From NCBI GenBank assembly GCA_023053575.1, contig JAKZAP010000017.1:2797501-2861500 (forward strand): 64,000 nucleotides of DNA, read 5' to 3'. This stretch comes from Branchinecta lynchi. Its lineage: Eukaryota; Arthropoda; Branchiopoda; Anostraca; Branchinectidae. Each line of letters begins with the position of its first letter. Position 1 is the stretch's first letter. The translations under genes and the position numbers were made by a program. The notes under the pieces were generated by a model. The model searched no databases and was not told where the DNA came from. It saw only the letters and a list, made by a program, of their open reading frames with translations. Positions 50,100-60,958 of the stretch are shown here, in pieces.

Positions 50100-51540
50100 T
50101 TTTTGCACTTTGCGGTTAAGATGAGTTCTTTAAGAGATGGTCGGATCGGAGAAGTAACGATGTCTAACCCAATGATGTCAAGTTTCAAATGCTCCAGCAA
50201 ATCGTCCTATCACATCTGGAAGTACCTTAACTCACAACCACCGGAATTCCGGACACCCTCATACAGCTCCCCCCCCCCCCCCGGTACCCGAATCCGGTCC
50301 GATTCCGTCAGTGATGCACCTAGGACTTGTGCCTGTACTTCCCACCAAGTTTCATCCTGATCGCTCAACTCTATGCATGTCAAAAGATTTCAGGTCCTCA
50401 CCTCTGAGCCCCCCCCCCTCCGCCCCCAGTTCATCGGATCCGGTCCTGAATTGAAATGGGACATGAGGTCTTTCAAGATATCAAGTTTCATTAAGATCCG
50501 AAAACCCGTTCGAAAGTTATACATGCCACTATTTCCGGATTCCGCCGGGTACCCCTCCCCCCACGATTGTCGGATCGGACAAGTGACTGTTTCCAAGTCA
50601 ATCTGGCCAGGTTCCTGATATACCTGTCAAGTTTTGTTGTCCTAGTCCACCTGGAAGTACATTAACTACGGATCACCGGAATTCCGGAGCCCCCCTCCAA
50701 CTCCCCTTATAGTGTCCGGATCCGGTTCAGTTCTGTCAGTGATGTATCTAGAGCTTGTGCTTGTTCTTCCATCCAAGTTTCATCCCGATCACACCACTCT
50801 GAGAGTTTCTTACGATTTCCGGTCCCTCTCCGCCTCCTCCACCCCCCCCCCCCCCCCCAGATTCATAGGATCCGGTCAGGACTTGAAATGGGACATCTGA
50901 GACACGAGCTGTTTCCAGATATCAAGTTTCATTAAGATCTGATCACCCGTTCGAAAGTTATGCATGCCCCTATTTTCCGGATTCCACCATCTCCCCCTCC
51001 CCCACGATGGTCGGATCGGGTAAGTGACTGTTTCCAAGTTTATCTGGCCGGGTCCCTGGTATACCTGCCAAGTTTTGTTGTCCTAGTCCACCTGGAAGTA
51101 CATTAACTACAGATCTTCAGAATTCCGGAAACCCCCTCCAACTCCCCCCATAGTATCCGGATCCGGTCCAGTTCCGTCAGTGATATATCTAGAGCTTGTG
51201 CTTGTTCTTCCCAAAAATTTCCATCCCGATCGCTCCACTCTCAGAGTTTCATACGATTTCCGGTCCCCCTCCGCCCCCAGCCCCCAAATTCATCGGATCC
51301 TGTCCGGACTTGAAATGGGACATCTGAGGCACGAGTTATTTCCAGATATCAAGTTTCGTTAAGATCTGATCATCCGTTCGAAAGTTACGCATGCCCCTTC
51401 TTCCCGGATTCCGCCACCTCCCCCTCCACCCACGATGTCGGATCGGGCAAGTGACTATCCAAGTTAGTTTGGTCGGGTCCCTAATATGCCTGCCAAGTTT
51501 CATCTTCCTAGCACTTCTGGAAGTACCCTAACTCGAGATG
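50100..51540. repeat. Satellite-like tandem repeat, about 430-440 bp unit with poly-C tracts
   Basis: GTGATGCACCTAGGACTTGT (50311), GTGATGTATCTAGAGCTTGT (50739) and GTGATATATCTAGAGCTTGT (51180) mark units with 428 and 441 bp spacing. Each has a poly-C or C-rich run, then TCATAGGATCCGGT-like DNA, then TCAAGTTTCATTAAGATCTG with CGTTCGAAAGTTA. Non-coding; open frames are incidental. Confidence 0.75.
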
Positions 51541-51544
51541 AGTG

Positions 51545-51600
51545 GCCTGACCGACCGACCGACCGACCTGACCGACCGACAGACCGACAGACCGAAAAGT
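51545..51600. repeat. GACC/GACA microsatellite
   Basis: CTGACCGACCGACCGACC with a second run and ACAGACCGACAGACCG follow the satellite and probably mark its end. Confidence 0.85.
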
Positions 51601-51608
51601 GATCGGTA

Positions 51609-51640
51609 TATGGCACTTGAGCGGAGCTGCAAGTGCCATA
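51609..51640. other. Perfect 11-bp hairpin
   Basis: TATGGCACTTG (51609-51619) and CAAGTGCCATA (51630-51640) are exact inverted copies. The 10-base loop AGCGGAGCTG can add AGC/GCT pairs. Confidence 0.8.
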
Positions 51641-52401
51641 AAAAGGCATCGCCTAGGGTCGAGCCTCAAACTAACGGCCTGTCTTGTGTCAGGCGATCTT
51701 TGCATGCAAGAGAACTCAATTGTGCAGCAAGTGAAGTATATTTCAAAGCTGACGGCATATCATCTTTCGAACTATGATAGCCTACGTATGAGCCATGTCA
51801 TGTGTGAGCTCCCGTAACAAAAATACTATGTTTCTAGACTGATCCTACATACCTATACCGTATGGTGGCCCCTTTTCACCTTTTCTTTTTTATGTTCCAG
51901 CTCTGCAGCTAGTCAGCTGTCCAACTTACAAGGTTTTGATTATGATTCGCATTTTTCTGCGTATATTTGTTTACACAAAATCAAAGAATGTACGGATCAA
52001 AATCAAACAAGATTGATTATAGGCTGAATATAAGGCAAACGCCTTGGGTTGTAACTTGGTTGTAGACAATTTAAGTTTATTCATGCTATTATTTGTGTTT
52101 GTTTTTAACTGATAATCAGTTTACTGAAAAAGCATGTACCTGCTAAAGTACTGACGACTGTATACTCAGCAGCAAAGTGTGTGCCTGCAAAACATATTCA
52201 TTGTCACTTGGCAAACTGGCTGAGTCCCCGTTGCGGTGTTTATTACTTTTTTTATGTAACTACCGAATTTTTTTGTCATTGATTATACCAGATAATGTAA
52301 ATAAGTAATGAACAAATCAGTTACAATTACTTTTATTTTAATAACATTAAAATTCCGCTGTGCTTGCAAGGTTTTTTGATAATGTAAAAACTACATTCAA
52401 A
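51641..52401. other. No recognised gene
   Basis: AT-rich after 51900; nothing recognised. Confidence 0.3.
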
Positions 52402-52495
52402 CAAAGCATAAAACGGATATGTCAGCTACGATGCTTCGGCAGCGATATTTCGGCCCTACTTGGCAAGGGTCCTCGTTAGGCTGTCGACACACATG
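52402..52495 (-). ncRNA. Penelope-type hammerhead-ribozyme-like remnant
   Basis: On the minus strand: CUAACGA (52479-52473; consensus CUGANGA), stem II GGACCC...GGGCC, GAAA (52451-52448), then UAU pairing with AUA before a C at the expected cleavage point (AUAUC|CG). Hammerheads are known in the terminal repeats of Penelope-like elements. The G to A change in the core would be expected to inactivate it. A closely related sequence forms the palindromic insertion at 57656-57853. Confidence 0.4.
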
Positions 52496-53223
52496 TTTCC
52501 CAGTCAGCTTTGCTCAAGGAGTATTTAGTATAATAATTAGTAATGTGCTCAGTACTGATTAAAACATAATCCTCATTGCAGGATACTGGACGGATCAACT
52601 GGCCAAGGAGCAGCTCTGGTTTGCAAACAGTTCACAAGAGGAGAAATCTGGCATCACACTCAGCATTTTGTGCCAAACACCTGATATTCTCCCTTTTTCA
52701 GAGGCAAAAGTCCTGGACAAGCTCAGCGATGTTTCTTAGAAAATAAGAGATAGCCACTGGCCTATATAATGACTGCAATGACAACATAAGACTTTTCTGT
52801 GGCGTGAGGAGGCCAAATAACACGATTTGTTTATCAAGAAGTTTCTCATCCTGACACCAATGGAAGAAGAGATTTCAGATGTAAGTAGGATCCATTTGAG
52901 GAATACTGAAACTGAACCAAATTTAAAAGGTGTTAAGTGAACCAAACTTCCAAATTAATTAGAAGTTTTTTGTTCCGTTAAATCAGAACGAAGTCCTGAT
53001 ATAAGAAAAAAAAAAAAAAAAAATATAGTGAAGAACAGGAATTGACAGATATTTGCTTCCATTTTAAGGACGTAGCAAGCACTGCTGAAATTTGTTGGCA
53101 GTATGGAAACTATTTGTGGAAGTTTACATCACTGTTGTCACTGACGAAATAGGTTCATGCGTAAGGAGTTGTGATAGTGAAATTACTGAGAAGACAAATA
53201 AGATAATCATCTCTGACCCAGAA
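52496..53223. other. No gene; poly-A run at 53005-53023
   Basis: A run of about 19 A follows TATAAG. No LINE or SINE body could be recognised on either side. Confidence 0.35.
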
Positions 53224-53299
53224 GGTACAGACAACTTTAGTACTGATGGTCTGTCTGAATTGGTACAGACAACTTTAGTACTGATGGTCTGTCTGAATT
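53224..53299. repeat. Exact 38-bp tandem duplication
   Basis: GGTACAGACAACTTTAGTAC... is repeated without change at 53224 and 53262. Confidence 0.9.
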
Positions 53300-53781
53300 G
53301 ACTCTGAACTGACGAAGAGTAGCTATTGGATTCAGATCATATTGATGCTTCGAATAGATATGAGAAGGTATACCCAGATCACAAATGGTTAACAGCGTAT
53401 CAACAGTAAGGTCTTATGCTAGTCACGAATGCAAGCATATGCTAAGGATGAATGTTCTATACTAAAGGGAGCTTCAGTGCCTGCAACCAGCTGACAGCTG
53501 ACTAGAGCTTTTGATTTTTGTAGCTGTTTGTTTGCCTTTTACAACTTTCAGAGTGGGTGAAAGCTAATGCCTCAAGGTATCTCTACTGAACCTATGGATG
53601 GAAATGAGACGAGTATTGAGTAAAGCTTTTCTAACAGACAAAAAACATTCATATGTACGACTACCACAAGAGAGTGTCAAGTATGCTGTACCAAGTATAT
53701 AATTTAACCTGATGCTCTGCTTAGTTGTCGAAACCGGAAAGGAGTGTACGATCTTTCTTACTTCTCCAAATGAAAAAAAGA
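53300..53781. other. No recognised gene
   Basis: Nothing recognised on either strand. Confidence 0.3.
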
Positions 53782-53819
53782 GTCCAGAGAAATGGTCTAC
53801 TAAGACCATTTCTCTGGAC
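53782..53819. other. Perfect 16-bp hairpin with 6-base loop
   Basis: GTCCAGAGAAATGGTC, loop TACTAA, GACCATTTCTCTGGAC. All 16 positions pair. It is not followed by a T run, so it is not a bacterial terminator. Confidence 0.85.
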
Positions 53820-54879
53820 AAGTAAAATCCTGTACAAACATAACCTATTGTCATGTTGAACAAGAATCATGGGATCGTCTCTTTTCCCTTTGTGTTTAAA
53901 AGGATATTTGCAAGTCAGAATGGGAATAAGCGCAGTTGGTTACAGTAGGCTAGTAGGCTAAAACACTAACGGGAACACCAAGAGCTCCCGATGACATTGG
54001 TATATGTTCAACATCATGACTTCTATGGACCTCGCTTGATTCATCTTTCCATCCCAGATTCGGGTAGCATGGTCGATACGCCCGGAATCCATCGTCTGAA
54101 CCTAATCGTCGTGTGTGAACCTTGCTGTGATTTTTTTTAGCTGATACAAAACTACAGCGAAATAAAGTTTCGCGCCCGATTCCTCTGTGTGAACGCACAG
54201 TAAGTCTGCCAAGGTTACTGGCGGAAAGGTTCTCTCTTCTCAGTGTGTAAAAGTCCCCATCAGCTAAGCTCGTAATGATCCGCTTTAAATAAGGTTACGA
54301 TACGTGCCAGGGCCTCGGTCCGCTCAGCTGCTATTTAAACTTATTTCCGTACACATTTTTCAAAATAAAAACTGAAAGATACATCAAGTATTGACTTATG
54401 GCCCCGATTGTCATCAAGACATTCACGACGAGATACACCATCATCCCACTTAATGCGGCCCCGTAGAATAAATATAAACTTCAGAAATATGTAGGCTATT
54501 CTCTTTGAAACCAAGCAAAACAAAAACCTGCTGACGCATAAGACGTAATAAACCTAAATGTCAACAACTCCCGGACGGTTGGATTATACACAATTTGCCG
54601 TACAACGGTCTACTTGCTTCTTGCCTCCCGACTTTGGCTGACCCCTAACGACTCAATAATACTGAAAAGAACGCAAAAAAACTTATGTTTTCATCTCAGC
54701 TTTTCGTACATCTGGCTTTCTTGAATTCCATCAACGCACTGTATTCGCGACCAATCTTTCTTCTTTTATCCTCGAACTTTCTGCCTTTCGGATTTCGAGG
54801 TCACTCTTGCGAAGCTATGTGTCATCCCTTAGCTTCTGGACCAGGCCATATATCAACTGGCGTTTCATCGTTAGCAGCT
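53820..54879. other. No recognised gene; left flank of the foldback element
   Basis: Ends in TTAGCAGCT, the last five bases of which recur at the other side of the foldback element. Confidence 0.35.
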
Positions 54880-55677
54880 CAGGGTGGGGAATGTTGTCCA
54901 CCAGTCTCATTCGCGGAACACACCAGTCTCACTGTTTTGAACCATCAGTCTCAGAAAAATGGCGCCAGGAACCACCAGTCTCGGAAACGAGACCAACAGT
55001 CTCAAATTCAGACCAACAGTCTCATCTAATTTCCAATTTATTTAAAGTAAAAAAGTGTTTTCTTTTTTTTTCTCTGTCAGTCCCTTGAATTACGCGCTTG
55101 TGTCAGCACAACAGGTAGAGTGAAGCTTGGGCTTTCAATACATGTATTCATCTCTGCTATTGGCTTGGTACTTCTCAGTGAGTAGGGCTCTGAAAAAGCA
55201 AACAAATTTATTTTTTTGTTTTCTGTGTTGTTTAATAGAATTCTGCTACTCTGCCAACTACAACAGCTAAAGTGAAGCCTGGGCTTTCAAACGATATATG
55301 ATTCACTGTTACTGGATTACCAAGTGTCACATTGGGTGGCTCTGAAAAAACTGTTTTGGTAAACAAATGTAATTTCTAGGCTGTCTATGCGATTTCTTGG
55401 AATTTTCTAACTTTGCGACCAGTTTTGGTAGATAGACATCCATGTATCTCTGATACTGGCTTAGTCAGTTTGTTGCTGGGTTCCTATGGTAAACTCATTT
55501 GCTGTTTTTTTTAACTGCCCTGCTTGATACTGTTGAATGCTTTGTCGCCTCACTGTTCAGTTCACCTGACTGACTGGTCCGGTATTAGTTTGTTCCATTC
55601 TTTTTCCATGCATTTTCCATGCTTAAAATACTATTCTGAGGCTGTCTCTACACAACTACAGTAAGCGGTCAAGTAAC
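54880..55677 (+). repeat. Left outer inverted-repeat domain
   Basis: Begins with a set of short CCAGTCTCA / CAACAGTCTCA units (54898-55026), then AT-rich and unique DNA ending CTCTACACAACTACAGTAAG. Its inverted copy is 60959-61778, with scattered substitutions and small indels. Confidence 0.8.
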
Positions 55678-56850
55678 ACTCAATGGAACCTATTATCGCT
55701 CACCAGAGCTGCGTTTGATTCGCATTTCCAGTTGACTTAAGTTGTTATTTTGCCGTTTTATTTGCTATTCTCAGTTGACTGATAGCGTTCAATGTATCCA
55801 ATCTATGGAGATTGTCCACTAAAAGTTGACTTTGGACGACCGACAACAAATGGTCATTTGTTCTATGGATAACCGGTTAACCAAGAGTAAGCTGTCAAGT
55901 ATCGCTCAATGGAACATTTTATCGCTCACCAGAGCTGCATTCTATTCGCATTTCCAGCTAACTTAAACCATCATTTTACTGTTTTATTTGCTGTTCTCAG
56001 TTGATTCATATTGTTCGATTTAGCTCTTGGCTTATCCAATCTATTGAGATTGTTGACTGAAAGTTGACTTTTGACAAACAAGAACAAATGGTGATTTGTT
56101 CCATGGTTAACCAGTTAACCTACAGTAAGCTGTCAAGTAAACTCAATGGAACCTATTCTCGCTCACCAGGGCTGCGTTCGATTCGCCTTTCCAGTTGACT
56201 TAAATCATAATTTTTCCGTTTTATTTGCTATTCTCAGTTGACCGAAAGCGTTTGATTTATCCAGTCGACATAAATTGTCGATTAAAAGCTGACTTTTGAC
56301 AACCAAGAACGAATGGTCATTCATTCCATGGTTAACCGGTTAAGCTACAGTAAGCGGTCAAGAGTAACGCTCAATGGAACTTATTATCGCTCACCAGAGA
56401 TGGGTTAAGCGGTCAAGAGTAACGCTCAATGGAACTTGTTATCGCTCACCAGAGATGGGTCCGACTTGCATTTCCAGTTGAATTAAATCATCTTTTTGCT
56501 GTTTTATTTGCTATTCTCAGTTGACTGACAGCGTTCAATTTATCCAGTCGACTGAAATTGTTGATTAAAAGTTGACTTTTGACAACCGAGAACAAATGGT
56601 CATTTGTTCCATGGTTAACCGGTTAAGCTACAGTAAGCGGTCAAGTAATGCTCAATGGAACTTATTATCGCTCACCAGAGCTGGGTTCGATTTGCATTTC
56701 CAGATGAATTAAATCATCTTTTTGCTGTTTTATTTGCTATTATCAGTTGACTGATAGCATACAACTTATCCAGTTGACTGAGATTGTCAACTAAAAGTTG
56801 ACAACTGAGAACAAATGGTCATTCATTCCATGGTTAACCGAGAATATAAG
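55678..56850 (+). repeat. Left-arm tandem units, about 230 bp, five copies
   Basis: CGCTCACC marks units at 55697, 55923, 56160, 56388, 56443 and 56669. Normal spacing is 226-237 bp; the 55-bp step at 56388-56443 is a local duplication. Each unit contains TTTATTTGCTATTCTCAGTT and a GTTAACCGGTTAA-like palindrome. Confidence 0.85.
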
Positions 56851-57116
56851 CGTAGGTTGAGAAAAAGATTGCGGAATCCAACCAACCGGTCACCCTTTAC
56901 TGGTCATTTCAAATTGCGGCCATGAGGCCGACATTTTTTCATGTTCTAACAAATCTGGTGCTACAGAGTACCCTACCTATCCAATGATGGTAAAAAAAAA
57001 TAAAAAAATAAGCTTATTCTTAATGTTTTACACTGGCTATGGAAGTCCTAGCTAAAAGTGTTCAAGTTAACCTACATGAACTAACGCACCCACTCTGGTA
57101 ATTTTTGTTTTGTTGG
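56851..57116. other. Foldback centre-left spacer
   Basis: Contains an A-rich run at 56991-57009 and no coding sequence. Confidence 0.4.
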
Positions 57117-57655
57117 TTTTGGTGATTCTTTTTTCACATACCATATGTTCTTTACTAGTCCTCCATGAATATTCCTCTCACTCTTTTTTTAATTGTTGAA
57201 GTACTATCTCCTCTGCAGATGTTGCTCTTGTTGTAGGAACATACTATTGTATGTTACAGACATACTATTGTTTGTATGTTGAAGTACTATAGATTGGTGC
57301 ACGTAAGAGGTCTCTTCATGAGACCCTCAAATTGAAGCTGCTACGTACAGCATCATCAAGGAGACAAGCAAAGGGTAATTTTAGGAATTGTCTAAATGTT
57401 ATAGAACATGATTAGGTCGCTTTGTCATATTGTTTTAGTGATGTTCCATTACCTTTTTCAGTTTCCACACCCTTGCCAAGAGCTAAATCGAACAATATGA
57501 ATCAACTGAGAATAGCAAATAACAGAGTAAAGTGATGATTTAAGTTAGCTGGCAATGCAAATAAATGCAGCTCTGGTGAGTGATAATAGGTTACATTGAG
57601 CGATACTTGACTGCTTACTGTAGGTTAACCGGTTAACCATGGAATGAATTACCAT
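57117..57655. repeat. Central direct repeat, copy 1
   Basis: Begins TTTGGTGATTCTTTTTTCAC and matches 57893-58440 closely. Its last 115 bp is an inverted tandem unit like those of the arms. Contains GGTTAACCGGTTAACC (57623-57638), a perfect palindrome. Confidence 0.8.
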
Positions 57656-57866
57656 AAATATTCTTTGAGCCCAGGCTGACTTTGAAACATTTATTCAAAC
57701 AATGTTTACAACGGATACGTCAGCTCTGATTTTTCATCAGCGATATTTCGGCCCTTCTTGGCAAGGGTCCTCGAGGAACCTTGCCAAGAAGGGCCGAAAT
57801 ATCGCTGATGAAAAATCAGAGCTGACGTATCCGTTGTAAACATTGTTTGAATAAATGAATTACCAT
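57643..57866. mobile_element. 198-bp Penelope-like palindromic insertion with 13-bp target duplication
   Basis: AATGAATTACCAT at 57643-57655 is repeated exactly at 57854-57866. The inserted 198 bp (57656-57853) is mostly a palindrome centred on CCTCGAGG (57769-57776), each arm about 82 bp. The arms carry the hammerhead-like sequence also seen at 52402-52495 (GGCCGAAATATCGC ... GTATCCG). The second direct-repeat copy (57893-58440) lacks it. Variable-length duplications and inverted partial tandem copies are known for Penelope-like elements. Confidence 0.7.
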
Positions 57867-57892
57867 TTTATCTCGATCGTCAAAAGTCAACT

Positions 57893-58440
57893 TTTTGGTG
57901 ATTCTTTTTTCACATACCATATGTTTTACTAGTCCTCCATGAATATTCCTCTTACTCTTTTTCTAATTGTTGAAGTACTGTCTCCTCTACAGATGTTGCT
58001 CTTGTTATAGGAACATACTATTGTATGTTACAAACATACTATTGTTTGTAGGTTGAAGTACTATAAATTGGTCCACGTAAGAGGTCTCTTCATGAGACCC
58101 TCAAACTGAAGCTGCTACGTACAGCATTATCAAGGAGACAAGCAAAGGGTAATTTTAGTAATTGTCTAAATGTTATAGAACATGATTAGGTCGCTTTGTC
58201 ATATTGTTTTAGGGATGTTCCCTTACCTTCTTGAGTTTCCACACCCTTGCCAAGAGCTAAATCGAACAATATGAATCAACTGAGAACAGCAAATAACAGA
58301 GTAAAATGATGATTTAAGTTAGCTGGAAATGCGAATAGAATGCAGCTCTGGTGAGGGATAATAGGTTCCATTGAGCGATACTTGACTGCTTACTGTACGT
58401 TAACCGGTTAACCATGGAATGAATTACCATTTTATCTCGA
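57893..58440. repeat. Central direct repeat, copy 2
   Basis: Same order as copy 1 with about twenty substitutions (for example TTGTTATAGG for TTGTTGTAGG). It continues into inverted tandem units. Confidence 0.8.
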
Positions 58441-58950
58441 TCGGCAAAAGTCAACTTTTTGTCGACAACCTGAGTCTACTGGATAAATTGAATGCTAACT
58501 GAGAATAGCAAATAAAACGGCAAAAAGATTATTTCAGTCAACTGGAAATGCGAATCAAACGCAGCTCTGGTGAGCGATAAAATGTTCCATTGAGCAATAC
58601 TTGACCGCTTACTGTTGGTTAACCGGTGATCCATGGAACGAATCAGGAATGAATGACCATTTGTTGTCGGTCGTCCAAAGTCAACTTTTAGTGGACAGTC
58701 TCAATAGATTGGATAAATTGAACGCTATCAGTCAACTGAGAATAGCAAATAAAATGGCAAATTAATAGCTTAAGTCAACTGGAAATGTGAATCAAACGCA
58801 GCTCTAGTGAGCGATAATAGGTTCCATTGAGTGTTACTTGACCGCTTACTGTAGTTGTGTAGAGACAGCCCCAAAATAGTATTTTAAGCATGGAAAATGC
58901 ATGGAACGAACTAGTACCGGACCAGGCAGTCAGGTGAACTGAATAGTGAG
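58441..58950 (-). repeat. Inverted tandem units of the arm repeat
   Basis: Contains GGTGAGCGATAA (58570) and CTAGTGAGCGATAATAGG (58803), the reverse complement of the left-arm units, and then the start of an extra copy of the outer domain (GTAGTTGTGTAGAGACAG, 58852). Confidence 0.75.
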
Positions 58951-60303
58951 ACAACAAAAGATTCAACAGGGTCTAGCAGGTCAGTTAAAAAAAACACAGC
59001 TAGTGAGTTTATCAAAGGACACCAGCAAGAAAGTGACTAAGCCAATATCAGAGATACACATATCTGTGGAAAGTCCATGCTTAAATCTACCAAAACTGGT
59101 TGTAAAGTTAGAAAATCCCAAGAAAGACAATCTGAGTCGACTGGATAAATTGAATGCTAACTGAGAATAGCAAATAAAACAGCAAAAAGATTATTTCAGT
59201 CACCTGGAAATGCAAATCAAACGCAGCTCTGGTGAGCGATAAAGTGTTCCATTGAGCGATACTTGACCACTTACCAGTCTAGTACACTAGCCCCATTTCA
59301 GGCACGGTGCTCAAACGTCTAGCACCATGCCTGGGTGCTAGACGTTCAAGCACTGTACCTTGGATTTCATGTATGGTGCATGGATTTCAGTATACAGTGC
59401 AGACAGAAAAAACACAGTTTCTGTCATCACAACTGACCACCAGCTCGGACAGGGCTGAAATTATTACTATGAATTAGAGAAATCAAAGACAATCCTTTTC
59501 ACCACAAAAACAAAAGGGCTCTAATGATGATGGAGATGAAAAACCCAACAGCACCCTATCTATTTTCCATGTATTTTCCCTATCTATTCCCCAAGAGCCA
59601 ATATTCTGGTTGGCTGCTAGGTAGAAAAAGATGAGGCACAGGCTGGGCACAGGAAACTTTGCATGCAAAACCCTTGACTATGTAGAAAAGGAAATGAGGT
59701 TTTTCACATCTGCCATCAGCCGAGCCCTTTTGTTTTTGTTGTGAAAAATATATAAAGGATTGTCTTTGATTTCTCTAATTCATGGTATTAATTTCAGCCC
59801 TGTCCGAGCTGGTGCTCAGTTGTTATGACAGAAACTGTGTGTTTGATGTATGCACTGTATACTGAAATCCATGCACCATACATGAAATCCAAGGTACAGT
59901 GCTTGAACGTCTAGCACCCAGGCATGGTGCTAGACGTTTGAGCACCGTGCCTGAAATGGGGCTAGTGTACTAGACTGGTAAGTGGTCAAGTATCGCTCAA
60001 TGGAACACTTTATCGCTCACCAGAGCTGCGTTTGATTTGCATTTCCAGGTGACTGAAATAATCTTTTTGCTGTTTTATTTGCTATTCTCAGTTAGCATTC
60101 AATTTATCCAGTCGACTCAGATTGTCTTTCTTGGGATTTTCTAACTTTACAACCAGTTTTGGTAGATTTAAGCATGGACTTTCCACAGATATGTGTATCT
60201 CTGATATTGGCTTAGTCACTTTCTTGCTGGTGTCCTTTGATAAACTCACTAGCTGTGTTTTTTTTAACTGACCTGCTAGACCCTGTTGAATCTTTTGTTG
60301 TGT
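58951..60303. repeat. 1.35-kb inner palindrome, arms about 570-580 bp
   Basis: 58951-59522 reads the same as 60303-59723 on the other strand with few changes; the loop is about 200 bp. Both arms encode the same 60-70 residue frame (IQQGLAGQLKKTQLVSLSKD), on opposite strands, because of the symmetry. Within the arm AACGTCTAGCACC and GGTGCTAGACGTT (59314-59346) form a perfect 13-bp hairpin, mirrored in the other arm. Confidence 0.85.
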
Positions 60304-60958
60304 TGTTGTTGTTGTGTTTTGTTGTAGTGTACTAGACTGCCACTTACTGTTGGTTAACCGGTTATCCATGGAACGAATGAACATTTGTTGTCGGTCGTCC
60401 AAAGTCAACTTTTAGTGGACAATGTCAGTCGACTGGATAAATAGAACCTATCAGTCAACTGAGAATAGGAAATAAAACTGCAAAATGACGATTTAAGTTA
60501 ACTGGAAATGCAAATCAAATGCAGCTCTAGTGAGAGATAAAATGTTCCATTGAGCGATACTTGACCGCTTACTTTAACCGGTTATCCATGGAACAAATGA
60601 CCGTTTGTTCTCTGTTGTCAAAAGTCACCTTTAGTCGACAATGTCAGTCAACTGGATAAATTGAACGCTATCAGTCAACTGAGAATAGCAAATGAAACAG
60701 CGAAATGATGATTTCAGTCGACTGGAAATGCGGATCGAACCCAGCTCTGGTGAGCGGTGATAGGTACAGTGAGCGTTACTTGACCACTTACTGTAGCTTA
60801 ACCGCTTAACCATGGAACGAATGACCATTTATTCTCGGTTGTCAAAAGTCAAATTTTAGTCCAAAATCTCAGTCAACTGGATAAATCGAACGCTATCAGT
60901 CAATGCAAATCAAACGCAGCTCTGGTGAGCGATAATAGGTTCCATTGAGCGATACTTG
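60304..60958 (-). repeat. Right-arm tandem units
   Basis: A TTG microsatellite (60296-60326) is followed by two to three inverted arm units (TAGTGAGAGATAA at 60529, GGTGAGCGGTGATAGG at 60748, GGTGAGCGATAATAGG at 60924). Confidence 0.75.

Noticed and set aside
53782..53819. Rho-independent terminator
   Set aside because: No T run after the stem and no upstream gene; eukaryotic context.
58946..60408. A conserved gene present twice (IQQGLAGQLKKTQLVSLSKD)
   Set aside because: Identity of the two frames follows from the palindrome; the counterpart in the outer domain at 61.1 kb is not kept as a frame.
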